Below, piece after piece: positions 51,427 through 60,101 of a stretch of 64,000 nt of DNA. The number at the start of each line of letters is the position of its first letter. Within the stretch, counting starts at the first letter, position 1. The notes under the pieces are model-generated. The model had not been told where the DNA came from. It ran no database searches and worked only from the letters and a program-made list of their open reading frames with translations. A program made the position numbers and the translations under genes. The DNA lies in NCBI GenBank assembly GCA_002496565.1, contig DAKJ01000005.1:1-64000 (forward strand), read 5' to 3'. Source of the stretch: Methanosarcina sp. UBA289. GTDB taxonomy: Archaea; Halobacteriota; Methanosarcinia; Methanosarcinales; Methanosarcinaceae.

Positions 51427-52590
51427 TTACTCTCCGGACTTCTGTTCCTTTCTATAAGTTCTGGACCCTGTGAAACGTCTGGTTCTTTCCAGGGCCCGAG
51501 TTCTGGCAGTTTTTCTTTTTCTACCAGGCACAAAAATATTACTTGCTTTCACAATCTGCTTGACAGGTGAATCTATTTCCACCATATCAAGGGGTTTTAC
51601 GGGTTTATCCTTAGGCTCATTTTCTGTTGCATCCTTAGGCTCATTCTCGGGCAATTCATTAGTTTCGCGCATAATTAATTTCCCTAAAGCATTGACTTCT
51701 GCAAGAACAGGTTTTTCTGCAGCATCACGTAAGAAAGATACTCCTGAAGGTGCTTTTATTGTACCATCTACCCTTGCGTTTTCATATAGTAAGACCGAGT
51801 TAGCGTTTACTCCACCGAAAACTCTACTGTTCCTGCCAATCTGAACATCTCCTTTTGAATAGAGATTGCCATAGACAGTGCTATTTTCACCAACGAAGAT
51901 CTTGCCCTCTGAGTAAATGCTTCCCTTGATGGTCAGTTTTTCCCCTGTATCGACAGTCTGTGCCCTAATATTCCCTATTATCAGACAGTTGTCCCCAATA
52001 ACGGCTTCCCCGGTAACCTCAATAGTTTCAGAGGAAAACTTTGCGCTGGCAGGTATTATCATTACATTTTCACTGGGTTCTTTTCCTTCAAGGCCTTGCG
52101 TGTCCTCGGAATCATCAAAAAGTTCTTCCACGGCTTTTTCAATTTCCTCTCCTTTGCCGAGACGCATCATTTCCCTTATATAAAGAAATAGAAAAATAAT
52201 TACAGGGACCGGATTCCTTACCACTATCCATCCCTTGGCTTCGAATCCTCCCCGGATTTTAACTTCTTTTCCTACATCCAAGTCTCCCTGTACGAGCAGC
52301 TTCCCGTCAATGGTTACAAATTCTCCCAGGTAGGCATTTCTCCCGACCTCTACCCTGTTCCCCAGTTTCGACCACATGTCAATCCTGATATCGTTACTTG
52401 CCTCGATATCTCCGGAGACAGTTACTCCTTCTCCCATAATAACAGAATCGCCGATTATGCTATAGTCAATATTAGAGTGATCGCCGACAATAACGTCTCC
52501 CTTGACTGTAATCATGTTTGCTTCGATTCTGGTATCATCTGGAACCAGGAAGTATTTTAGAATCTGTTCTGGCTCTGGAATAGTGCTCAC
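51427..52590 (-). CDS. Bactofilin-like / beta-helix protein with one membrane segment
   Basis: The 387-aa protein has two stretches of short imperfect repeats typical of bactofilin or left-handed beta-helix folds (for example VKGDVIVGDHSNIDY, SIIGDSVIMGEGVTVSGDIE, then TIKGSIYSEGKIFVGENS and NLYSKGDVQIGRNSRV). A single hydrophobic segment, PVPVIIFLFLYI, separates the two near residue 140. The C-terminal 100 residues are first acidic (NEPKDATENEPKDK) and then strongly basic (RKRKTARTRALERTRR). The start is GTG at 52590. It may be a membrane-bound polymer-forming protein. The family assignment is by repeat pattern. Confidence 0.6.
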   Translation of the reverse strand: MSTIPEPEQILKYFLVPDDTRIEANMITVKGDVIVGDHSNIDYSIIGDSVIMGEGVTVSGDIEASNDIRIDMWSKLGNRVEVGRNAYLGEFVTIDGKLLVQGDLDVGKEVKIRGGFEAKGWIVVRNPVPVIIFLFLYIREMMRLGKGEEIEKAVEELFDDSEDTQGLEGKEPSENVMIIPASAKFSSETIEVTGEAVIGDNCLIIGNIRAQTVDTGEKLTIKGSIYSEGKIFVGENSTVYGNLYSKGDVQIGRNSRVFGGVNANSVLLYENARVDGTIKAPSGVSFLRDAAEKPVLAEVNALGKLIMRETNELPENEPKDATENEPKDKPVKPLDMVEIDSPVKQIVKASNIFVPGRKRKTARTRALERTRRFTGSRTYRKEQKSGE

Positions 52591-52918
52591 TCTCCGGGAA
52601 ACTGTTAATTTTTGGAACTTTATTTCTTGAAACTTGTATTTTTTAATGTTTGGATTTCAGATTGAAACTGAGCTTTTAAAAACCCATTTTTTCGAATAGC
52701 ATTCATTCAAAAATTACTATCTATGATATATTCTTATTCATTTTATCCGTTCATTATAAGAATATTTCAACAATATAAGCAGCAATTTATATCATATTTA
52801 ACTATATGTAAATTTGCGTAAAAATTAAAAAGCTGTAATTTTTAGCATAAAATTTAACACTTATTCACCTTTTGATGTGTCTTTTTTATATTTCCATAAG
52901 TTTTCTGAAGCTTTAGAT
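52591..52918. other. Intergenic region between the PUA-protein and bactofilin-like genes
   Basis: AT-rich with several TATA-like runs at 52725-52810, probably including the promoter of the bactofilin-like gene. No gene or hairpin terminator is evident. Confidence 0.45.
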
Positions 52919-53401
52919 TCACTTTTCTTTTTTCGAAGCCACTCCTACTCTTACATCCACGGCTGCGCCACTATTAAGAGCCATTATCTCTGCTGGAGAT
53001 AGAAGCAGTTGCCCTGTTGCAAGCAGTCTGTCAGTCTCATCTGTCACGAGCACTTCTTCTCCAGCTCTCAATTCAGAATCAATTTCAATTACATGTTTTA
53101 TAAAAGCGGTTTTACCTTTTTCCACAAAAGGAGCAGCTTCCTCTGAGACAACGACCCTGAGCTTTTTTCCTGGCAAAAGCCTGTGGACGATGGAAGCTCC
53201 TTCAATACTGAGGGTAAAAAAGCCATCTTTTGCTCTTGCTGTGGCTATACGTTTTCCAGAGTGTAAGACCTGGCGTACTCGTTTTGTCCTGGATAACTGG
53301 AACGTTGAGTCATCTGGGAAAAGTTCTTTTCCAGTGCCTTTTCCAAACTGGTAGTCTGCTATCATGCGGACTCTGGCAAGTCTTTCAGTGTCATAATTCA
53401 T
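52919..53401 (-). CDS. PUA-domain RNA-binding protein
   Basis: The 160-aa protein has a C-terminal PUA domain (about residues 80-155) with VEKGKTAFIKHVIEIDSELR, AGEEVLVTDETDRLLATGQLLLS and MALNSGAAVDVRVG. The N-terminus (residues 1-75) resembles the region preceding the PUA domain in archaeosine tRNA-guanine transglycosylases. It may be a stand-alone partner or remnant of that system and probably binds tRNA or rRNA. It stands alone. Confidence 0.8.
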   Translation of the reverse strand: MNYDTERLARVRMIADYQFGKGTGKELFPDDSTFQLSRTKRVRQVLHSGKRIATARAKDGFFTLSIEGASIVHRLLPGKKLRVVVSEEAAPFVEKGKTAFIKHVIEIDSELRAGEEVLVTDETDRLLATGQLLLSPAEIMALNSGAAVDVRVGVASKKEK

Positions 53402-53911
53402 AGCAGTACGTAATATATGCAGACCTTAAAGCCATTCCGGTTATCTAGATTTCCTGGGGCCTTACTGCAGGAAATTTATATCAATTTGTATCTTTCGAGG
53501 GAGACAATAAAATATTTATATTAAAACATTTTAAGCAAAATCGATAAGCTAATCTCCTGAGTGAACGGGTTTTTAAAAACAAATTGAGGGTGTGTTGATT
53601 CGAAAAATATTTCCCTTGATGAAACCCATCTTCAGATGCTTCACCCTCTTCTGGAAATTCCAGTGTTTTTGAAGCTGGCTGGCATAAGTTTAGCCTAAGT
53701 TAGGTATCGAAACTTATAATTTTTGATTTTTCTTCTCGTGGAGATTGTACGAAGAAACTGAAAAATTTCTTCAGATATGGCGCTGAAATTAAAATAACAA
53801 TTTATATATAAGGGTGGATCTACTAAATCTCTATATACTTTTAAGCTCAGCCGCGTCTCCTTTACTGTGAGGCTGTTTTCAAAATTAATTTAAAAAAGGC
53901 GGGAACAATTT
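53402..53911. other. Divergent intergenic region upstream of the first RHH-like gene
   Basis: Promoters for the divergent PUA and RHH-like genes should be here; a TATA-like run at 53803-53810 (TATATATA-type) lies about 100 bases before the RHH-like gene. No gene or marked repeat. Confidence 0.45.
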
Positions 53912-54964
53912 TTGGTTCGTAAAAATGTATCCATGGAGGATACACACCTTAAAAAACTTCGGCCCTTCTTGGATAAAAATAATGGAAATCTAAGTGCTGC
54001 AATCCGGGATGCAATCGAGCTTGCAGATGCAGCTCTTGAGGGACATGAGTCTGTAGAGGATGCACTGGAATATTTCACAGAGGATTCTGCAAAGTATCCT
54101 GAAATGCGAAATAATTTGATTGAAAATGGCGAATGTATACTTATAAGTCAGCTTTCCTTCAGATGGTTTATTGAAAATACGAATGGGATTCTAGTTGCTG
54201 ACGAACTCGTAAGTGAACTTTTTAACCCCTATCGAATAAAAAGCCTTCCAGAACTTCTGGAATATATGAATAAACGCAGTACGAACCACGGCTGGGGAAT
54301 TGAAGCCTCTCTAATCAATTGGGAGGAAGACAAGACTGAAGTAATAATGCTTGAGCATGGAGAGCCCAGTTTAAGAGCCTTTATTGCTGAAGCACTCTCT
54401 ATTTTTCTTGGCCGTTACTTGAGTTTTGATGTTTCTTTTGTCCAACGCAAATCTAACTCTATCCTGATTTTTCTTAAGGATTATAAATCTGATACTGAAA
54501 TTCCTCCTGGGATCAGGAAAAATTTTGGAACTCTAGATTATACGTTTAAAGAGATCAAAAGCAGGCCCGACTTCTGGATAACTCTTGTGGAAAGGTATAT
54601 GCTACACAGATATGAGAGAATAAACCTTAATAAAGATGCATTTGAAGTTTTCCTCTCAGGTGGAGTTCCGGATATAACAAGCTTTTTTGAAACCTTTACA
54701 GGTAAAGCTATTTGGGAAATCCCTCTCTCCGAGCTGTTTGTTATCTGTGATGAAGTAATCTCAGTCACCCAGCTCGCAAGTGAGATTGAAAGGACCAGTG
54801 AAGGCGGGAATATGTATTTAAAAATAAGACATCAGTTTTCCGATGAAAAGGTTATTCTCAAATTGGTTGAGCTTTTCTCAAAAGTATTCCGGGCCGCAGG
54901 CTACGCATTCGAGGTCAAAACAATATCAAATCTCATTATTTTTGAGTTTGCAGGGGCGTCTTAA
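53912..54964 (+). CDS. RHH-like DNA-binding protein with long unknown C-terminal domain (paralogue 1)
   Basis: The 350-aa protein starts at a TTG (53912). The N-terminal 45 residues, RKNVSMEDTHLKKLRPFLDK and NNGNLSAAIRDAIELADAAL, have the look of a ribbon-helix-helix DNA-binding domain (beta strand, then two helices with a GNLS turn). The remaining 300 residues are not a domain I recognise; they include LFNPYRIKSLPELLEYMNKR and the C-terminal SNLIIFEFAGAS. A paralogue follows at 55309 on the same strand. The pair is probably a duplicated regulator with a sensor-like C-terminus. Function is unknown. Confidence 0.7.
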   Translation: MVRKNVSMEDTHLKKLRPFLDKNNGNLSAAIRDAIELADAALEGHESVEDALEYFTEDSAKYPEMRNNLIENGECILISQLSFRWFIENTNGILVADELVSELFNPYRIKSLPELLEYMNKRSTNHGWGIEASLINWEEDKTEVIMLEHGEPSLRAFIAEALSIFLGRYLSFDVSFVQRKSNSILIFLKDYKSDTEIPPGIRKNFGTLDYTFKEIKSRPDFWITLVERYMLHRYERINLNKDAFEVFLSGGVPDITSFFETFTGKAIWEIPLSELFVICDEVISVTQLASEIERTSEGGNMYLKIRHQFSDEKVILKLVELFSKVFRAAGYAFEVKTISNLIIFEFAGAS

Positions 54965-55308
54965 TACTGTTTCCTCTCTATTACTCAATGTTCTCCTGAA
55001 TATCTTTGGTTTCAAGATTTTTCTACATTTTAAATTTATCTACATAATCTGAATTATTATTCTGTTATCTTTACTTTTTACTTCTTGATTTTTCTATTCA
55101 TTTTCATTTTTCGTTCTAATGCAACTACTTTTTTTCCGAAATTTTTAAAGTTTTTTAGTTCAACATGCATTTTTTGGCTTTCAATTCTAGCAAAAATATT
55201 AAGAAGTAGAAGCAACAATCTATTATCGGGTTTACGAAAATGAAAATGTGCTTATATCAAGAATTTTGAGCTGCTCACAGTCTCAAGAAGACAGGAGAGG
55301 GAATCCGC
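54965..55308. other. Intergenic region between the two RHH-like genes
   Basis: 344 bases of AT-rich DNA with no gene. AGGAGAGG at 55292-55299 serves the next start. The length suggests that the second paralogue has its own promoter. Confidence 0.5.
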
Positions 55309-56403
55309 TTGATAATCCGAAAAAATATTTCTATTGATCAGTGTTATGTGGATAAATTAAAGCCCTTTCTGGAGAAAAATAATGGAAACTTAAGTGCGGC
55401 AATAAGAGATGCTATCGAAACTGCCTCTCTCGCTCTGGCTGGAAGGACCTGTGATAAAGGAGAAAAAGACTCAAGTAAGGTTTCACAGGATGCAGAATTT
55501 CGTAATAAATTAATTCAGGAAGACGAATTCCTGCTTGTTCATCATACTCTGCTTGAATGGCTTATTAAAAGGACTTCAGGGTTATCGATCGACGAAGCAA
55601 CTGTATATGAAATAATAAATCCTTATAAAATTAAACGAATCCCTGATCTTGTCAGTTATATAAATTCGCTCAACGAGAAAATGGGCTGGAACATTAAGGT
55701 TGATGCGGAGTACAGTCAGGACATAGAGCCGGAAACTGCAAGCCTTACTCTATCAAACGGGAATTCCTGTTTCAGGGGAATTATGGCTCATAGCTTGGCT
55801 CTTTATCTTGCAAAACAGATGAAACTGGATGTTCAGGGTTTATTCTGCAGATCAAACGTAACAAAGGTCTACTTTAAAAGGTTTGAGTTCCTTAATTTTC
55901 AAAAGGTTCCTAAAGGGCTTGAGGAGCACTTCGGATTTATGGAGAGTACTTTCCAAGAACTTCAAAAAAAGCCGAAATTCTGGAAAAATCTTATCAAAGC
56001 CTACAGGCAGCAGAATTACCAACGGCTCAGCATGCAAAGAAAGACTTTCGAGGCTTTTGTTTCAGGGAATCTCCCATCCGTGGCTGAAGTGACAAGAAAT
56101 TTTGAGTTAATTACAGGCAGGCCTCCTACAGCCTTTACCCTTGCTGAGCATATCATGATTTTCAAAGAAATTTACCTGACGGACAGTATAGGAAGTGATA
56201 TCGAAATTTGCACTGAAAAGAGCAGAGAATATGTGAAACTTATTCATGATTATTCTGACAAAAAAGTATGTGAATCTATTACAAAATATTATTCTAATAT
56301 TCTCAAGTCAATTGACTACTCTTTTACAGTCACAACTAGCCCCCATATGATCCTGTTCGAATTCGGGAAAAACCTTGGTTCAACCGATGTTTCTGTGGAA
56401 TAA
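55309..56403 (+). CDS. RHH-like DNA-binding protein with long unknown C-terminal domain (paralogue 2)
   Basis: The 364-aa protein starts at a TTG (55309) with AGGAGAGG 10 bases upstream. It matches paralogue 1 along its length: N-terminus RKNISIDQCYVDKLKPFLEK then NNGNLSAAIRDAIETAS, middle IINPYKIKRIPDLVSYINS, and C-terminus SPHMILFEFGKNLG. The N-terminal ribbon-helix-helix-like part is the best conserved. The C-terminal domain is clearly diverged, so the two may sense different signals. Confidence 0.7.
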   Translation: MIIRKNISIDQCYVDKLKPFLEKNNGNLSAAIRDAIETASLALAGRTCDKGEKDSSKVSQDAEFRNKLIQEDEFLLVHHTLLEWLIKRTSGLSIDEATVYEIINPYKIKRIPDLVSYINSLNEKMGWNIKVDAEYSQDIEPETASLTLSNGNSCFRGIMAHSLALYLAKQMKLDVQGLFCRSNVTKVYFKRFEFLNFQKVPKGLEEHFGFMESTFQELQKKPKFWKNLIKAYRQQNYQRLSMQRKTFEAFVSGNLPSVAEVTRNFELITGRPPTAFTLAEHIMIFKEIYLTDSIGSDIEICTEKSREYVKLIHDYSDKKVCESITKYYSNILKSIDYSFTVTTSPHMILFEFGKNLGSTDVSVE

Positions 56404-56487
56404 TGAATCTTGAATCCTCACTTTCTTGATTACTTAATATTCATTATGATGGATAAATTCATATGTGGGAGTCTCCTATCCTTTTCC

Positions 56488-57054
56488 ATGAGTGACGTAA
56501 TTTTGCTATGGGATTGCCCTCTTCTTTTTGAAAAATTGTTTGTGGAATACGGGCTTCAATGTACTCGTGCGCTCTCAACTTCCCTTGGTACTCCCTATCT
56601 TCCTGCTTGCAAGATTATGATCCTGCCGACAGGTTTTGCAAATAAACAGTATACGAAAACAGGTGTGGGACTTGAACGTGGCAAACGTTCACTTGAAAAG
56701 TTTGTGACAAAAGGGGGGACTCTTCTTGTTTTTAGTCCTCTTGTCCCGGAATATGATTATGAGTGGCTTCCTTTTTCTTTGAAATATGTAATGGAAGAAA
56801 ACCCGTGTACTCCTCAGCCTGTGGGTAAGCATGATGCCCAGAAACTTGTGGAAAATATTACCCTCCCTGCAGGATGTGACGGTTACTTCACGGAAACCGA
56901 TGCTGATGTGGTACTAAAGGATGACAGGGGCAGGCCTATAATGGTCGTAAAAGAAATCGGAGAAGGTATAATCGTTGCGACTACGGTACACGAACTTCCT
57001 TCAGCCGGATTCTTTGAGTGCAGAGCTGCATGTACAAAAAAGGTAAAAGCCTGA
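56488..57054 (+). CDS. Class I amidotransferase-like protein of unknown function
   Basis: From the ATG at 56488 the protein is about 188 aa; a frame open from 56410 would add 26 residues with little coding character. It begins MSDVILLWDCPLLFEKLF and has CKIMILPTGFANKQY, RSLEKFVTKGGTLLVFSP and EIGEGIIVATTVHELPSAGF. These are the strand-and-turn patterns of a flavodoxin-like glutamine-amidotransferase fold, but the catalytic Cys-His pair is not clear. It follows the second RHH-like gene on the same strand. The start is uncertain. Confidence 0.55.
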   Translation: MSDVILLWDCPLLFEKLFVEYGLQCTRALSTSLGTPYLPACKIMILPTGFANKQYTKTGVGLERGKRSLEKFVTKGGTLLVFSPLVPEYDYEWLPFSLKYVMEENPCTPQPVGKHDAQKLVENITLPAGCDGYFTETDADVVLKDDRGRPIMVVKEIGEGIIVATTVHELPSAGFFECRAACTKKVKA

Positions 57055-57141
57055 GATAAAATTAAAGCAAAAAACTGGAAATAAGCATAAAAAAATTTTA
57101 AGGAAAAATAAGCAGCTACAGGTACAATTTTCTATTACCCT

Positions 57142-57444
57142 TCATTTAATCTTTTTTACATTTTTGTCCTTTTTATACTGGTCCCTTAGTTTCTTTATTT
57201 CTTCTACTTCGTTTTTCAGTTTGATTACAAAGAAACCGAAACAGGGTTTTGTAAACTGGAATACAATATCGTCTCCTGAAAAACCTACAGGAGCAGTTAT
57301 ACCAAGCAAGATGATACCTTTTACTTTATACCCCCCAGGTACTAAGTATACTTCCTCAGAACACCTCTTTATGCAGTCCTCGCACTCCTTGAGAGTTATG
57401 TTTTTCAGGAGAATCTCATACCTGTATTCTCGTAAGCACGCCAT
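57142..57444 (-). CDS. DUF1894-like methanogen protein (paralogue)
   Basis: The 100-aa protein has the same pattern as the one encoded at 58405: EILLKNITLKECEDCIKRCS, then EEVYLVPGGYKVKGIILLGI and FQFTKPCFGFFVIKL with a conserved TKPC. It therefore seems to be a paralogue in the opposite direction. The N-terminus has an extra Cys pair (CEDC). The family is found mostly in methanogens. Function is unknown. Confidence 0.65.
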   Translation of the reverse strand: MACLREYRYEILLKNITLKECEDCIKRCSEEVYLVPGGYKVKGIILLGITAPVGFSGDDIVFQFTKPCFGFFVIKLKNEVEEIKKLRDQYKKDKNVKKIK

Positions 57445-57949
57445 TTTCGTACCTTTTATGCTTTTTCTTTTATCAGCTCCAAAGTACCCTTGTAATCGTT
57501 ACTTCTTAATCGACTACTAATTAAATTTATACATTAAAATATAAAGGAATGATATATTAGGCATTTCATTCTGAAAAAACAACAAAAGACTCTCTAGAAT
57601 TCTTTTTAACTTTATTTCCAATATTTCTGTACTCTTATTGTTTCTTTTGTCTGGAACACATGAACTGAATAAAAGTTTAACTTCGATGAAGGTTCAACTT
57701 CAAGGTCAAATAGTTTTAATTCTGGTGTCAACAATTTAATATATAGATTATTGATAAAATAAGAATGGTTAAATTGGACTTAGAAAATTGAAACTTGGCC
57801 GCATAGAACATACGCTGAATTCAATATTCTCAATTCAAATGTTTTTCTGGTTTCAAAGATCTTCGCAGAAATCTTAATTGCAAAAATTGAATTTTATAAT
57901 TAACCTATACTCCATTTCTAAATATAAAATACCTCAGAGATGAAATATT
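57445..57949. other. Divergent intergenic region between DUF1894-like and DUF1890 genes
   Basis: 505 AT-rich bases. TATA-like runs at 57737-57744 and near 57922-57930 could serve the right-hand genes. I see no open frame with a ribosome binding site and no strong repeat. Confidence 0.45.
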
Positions 57950-58408
57950 ATGACCGGCGCAAAAGTGCTCCTTATGATGGGATGTCCAGAGATTCCGATT
58001 CAAACCAGCATTGCATTATATCTTTCCCATAAGCTGACCAAACTGGGATTTGATGTAACCGTTGCCGGGACAGCTGCCGCAAGCAAGCTCTTGAAAGTCT
58101 CCGATTTCGACGGCTATTATGTAAAAAAGCTGGTAGATCTCGACAAAACTATAGTAGATGTCATTGAAAAAAGAACGGATTTCGACATGTGCTTTGCCTT
58201 TATGCATAACGATGCCGGAATGACTTATGCAACGACTATGAGCTCCATTTCTCAGGCCAGGATGTATTCCATAGTCTTTGGCAGGAATGCCGAGGCACTG
58301 GCCGAATCAATAGAATTCGATTGTGAAAAGATAGTTGCACAGGATGCCCACAATCCCACTCGTCTCAAGAACAAACTGGACAAGGTGATGGAGGAGATCG
58401 TCAAATGA
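57950..58408 (+). CDS. DUF1890 family methanogen protein
   Basis: The 152-aa protein starts MTGAKVLLMMGCPEIPIQT and contains LGFDVTVAGTAAASKLLKVS, YYVKKLVDLDKTI and CFAFMHNDAGMTYATTMSS. It matches what I know of DUF1890, a small family found in methanogens. The fold looks like a Rossmann-type alpha/beta protein. It overlaps the DUF1894 gene by 4 bases (ATGA), so the two are coupled and their products likely work together. Role unknown. Confidence 0.75.
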   Translation: MTGAKVLLMMGCPEIPIQTSIALYLSHKLTKLGFDVTVAGTAAASKLLKVSDFDGYYVKKLVDLDKTIVDVIEKRTDFDMCFAFMHNDAGMTYATTMSSISQARMYSIVFGRNAEALAESIEFDCEKIVAQDAHNPTRLKNKLDKVMEEIVK

Positions 58409-58779
58409 GCTGTATTGAGCAAATGAAGTACACAATCCACCTGCAAAGGATAAGCTTCAAAGAAGCCAGAGAATATATTGAGAAAAACTCGGACGAGGTT
58501 TACTACGTATCTCCTGGCTACAAAATTTTCAAAGATTATTATATAATAGGAATACCTCCCATTGCAGTTGGCGCAAAGGGAAATGCTCTGGTCTTCCCCT
58601 ATACAAAGCCCTGCCACGGAAGCTTTGTCCTGAGCATAGACAATGAGGATAGCATAAAAGAGATCAATCGGCTCAGGGAGACAGGAAAAGAAAAGGCAAC
58701 AACTACAGTGAAGAAAAGTAAATCTACTGAAAGTTCCAGGTCACCTCTGACCAGCTATGGGGATATGTGGAAAAAATAA
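58405..58779 (+). CDS. DUF1894 family methanogen protein
   Basis: The 124-aa protein starts MSCIEQMKYTIHLQRISF and contains DEVYYVSPGYKIFKDYYIIG and LVFPYTKPCHGSFVLSID. The last 35 residues are charged and probably disordered. It overlaps the DUF1890 gene by 4 bases, and a paralogue lies 1 kb upstream in the other direction. DUF1890 and DUF1894 are usually adjacent in methanogens. Function is unknown. Confidence 0.75.
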   Translation: MSCIEQMKYTIHLQRISFKEAREYIEKNSDEVYYVSPGYKIFKDYYIIGIPPIAVGAKGNALVFPYTKPCHGSFVLSIDNEDSIKEINRLRETGKEKATTTVKKSKSTESSRSPLTSYGDMWKK

Positions 58780-59077
58780 AATCTAAAAAGCTGGAATGGC
58801 AAGATTAAGGAGCAAATCTCAGCACCGAGGAAAAAAGGTCTTAATACTAATAAGAGAATACCTTAAACCTAGGAAAAGTGCCTCAATACTGAGGAAACAG
58901 AAGATTTCAACATCGAGGAGTACTGAGGAAACAGAAGATTTCAACATCGAGGAGAATAGATTTCAACATAGAGGAAGAAAAATTTACTCTCCCTCTAAAT
59001 TGATTTTCAAAATCGATCTTTTACAGAATCCTGTACATTTTCACTCTAATCGATCTTTTACAGAATCCTGTACATTT
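58780..59077. other. Convergent intergenic region with two tandem duplications
   Basis: The region between the convergent DUF1894 and purM genes is built largely of repeats: a perfect 34-bp tandem duplication, a partial third copy, and a perfect 37-bp tandem duplication reaching into purM. An open frame across it (58796-59284) is an artefact of the repeats and overlaps purM. Confidence 0.6.
58887..58954. repeat. Perfect 34-bp tandem duplication
   Basis: Bases 58887-58920 and 58921-58954 are identical, each beginning TACTGAGGAAACAG and ending CATCGAGGAG. A degenerate partial third unit (AGATTTCAACATAGAGGA) follows at 58958-58975. Confidence 0.95.
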
Positions 59078-59084
59078 TCACTCT
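59011..59084. repeat. Perfect 37-bp tandem duplication overlapping the purM stop
   Basis: Bases 59011-59047 and 59048-59084 are identical, each beginning AATCGATCTTTTAC and ending TTTTCACTCT. The purM stop codon (59078-59080, minus strand) lies in the second copy, so the duplication copied the end of purM and its 3' flank. Confidence 0.95.
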
Positions 59085-60079
59085 ATTACCAAGTCTTTGA
59101 TCTTGATCCCGCTCTCTACAATTTTCCCTACGATTTTTCCGCCGGTAATTTCTGCAGCTTTTGCAGCATCTTTTTCCGGCAAGATGATAAGAAAGCCCAT
59201 GCCCATATTGAAGGTTCTGTACATTTCAAGATCTTCGACTCCCCCTTCTTTCTGGAGGAATTTGAAGATTTCCTGAGGCTCTAGGGGATCGTAGAAATCA
59301 AAGCCGAGTTTTGTCACTCTTCTTAGTTTCAAAAGTCCGCTACCTGTTATGTGGGCAAGCCCATGGACTTCACATGCCTTCAGCACATCAAGAATCTCAA
59401 TATAAATTCTTGTTGGAGTCAGGAGCTCGTCTCCGATTGTTTTTGAACTGTCATAGGGGCAGAGATCATGGTAAGAATATCCTGATTCTTCAATGATTTT
59501 CCTTACAAGGGTATAGCCGTTGCTGTGGACGCCTGTGCTCGGGACACCTACAATCACATCGCCTACCTTTACTTTCTCTCCCTCGACAATCTGATCTTTC
59601 CTGACGATTCCAAGGCATGTACCTGCAAGGTCAAAACCTTTAATTATTTCAGGTAGGGTTGCGGTTTCTCCACCGACAATTGACATCCTGGAAATTTCCG
59701 CACCTTTTACCAGCCCTTCTCCTATCTGAGCAGCAAAACCTTCTTCGTGCTTTTCCAGGGCAAGATAATCTACAAAGGCTACGGGTTCGGCCCCTATGGC
59801 CAGAAGGTCATTTACATTCATTGCGATACAGTCTATGCCTACTGTGTTCCACCGCTGCATTTCGTTTGCAATAAGAACTTTTGAACCTACCCCATCCGTT
59901 GTCAGGGCAAGGGCATATTCTCCGAAGTCCAGAAGCCCTGCATAATGCCCTATTCCTGTAAGGGGAGCTCCTATACCTTTTCGAACGTAACTGAGTTTTT
60001 CAATAAGGGTTTTGACGGTTTTTTCTTCCTTTTTAATATCTACGCCTGAATCTGCATACGTTAAGTGTTTTTCGCTCAT
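59078..60079 (-). CDS. purM: Phosphoribosylformylglycinamidine cyclo-ligase
   Basis: PurM closes the imidazole ring to give AIR in purine synthesis. The start MSEKHLTYADSGVDIKKEEK at 60079 has GGGAGGGG upstream and gives 333 aa. The conserved stretches TDGVGSKVLIANEM, DCIAMNVNDLLAIGAEPVAF, GGETATLPEI and GVPSTGVHSNGYTLVRKI are present. A longer frame to 60181 would overlap lysC and is not needed. It follows lysC on the minus strand with a 22-base gap. Confidence 0.97.
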   Translation of the reverse strand: MSEKHLTYADSGVDIKKEEKTVKTLIEKLSYVRKGIGAPLTGIGHYAGLLDFGEYALALTTDGVGSKVLIANEMQRWNTVGIDCIAMNVNDLLAIGAEPVAFVDYLALEKHEEGFAAQIGEGLVKGAEISRMSIVGGETATLPEIIKGFDLAGTCLGIVRKDQIVEGEKVKVGDVIVGVPSTGVHSNGYTLVRKIIEESGYSYHDLCPYDSSKTIGDELLTPTRIYIEILDVLKACEVHGLAHITGSGLLKLRRVTKLGFDFYDPLEPQEIFKFLQKEGGVEDLEMYRTFNMGMGFLIILPEKDAAKAAEITGGKIVGKIVESGIKIKDLVIE

Positions 60080-60101
60080 TTTTTGCCCCTCCCTGCCTGC
60101 A

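Noticed and set aside
58796..59284. 162-aa open frame between the DUF1894 gene and purM
   Set aside because: It runs through both tandem duplications and into the opposite strand of purM, and its peptide is built of repeats.
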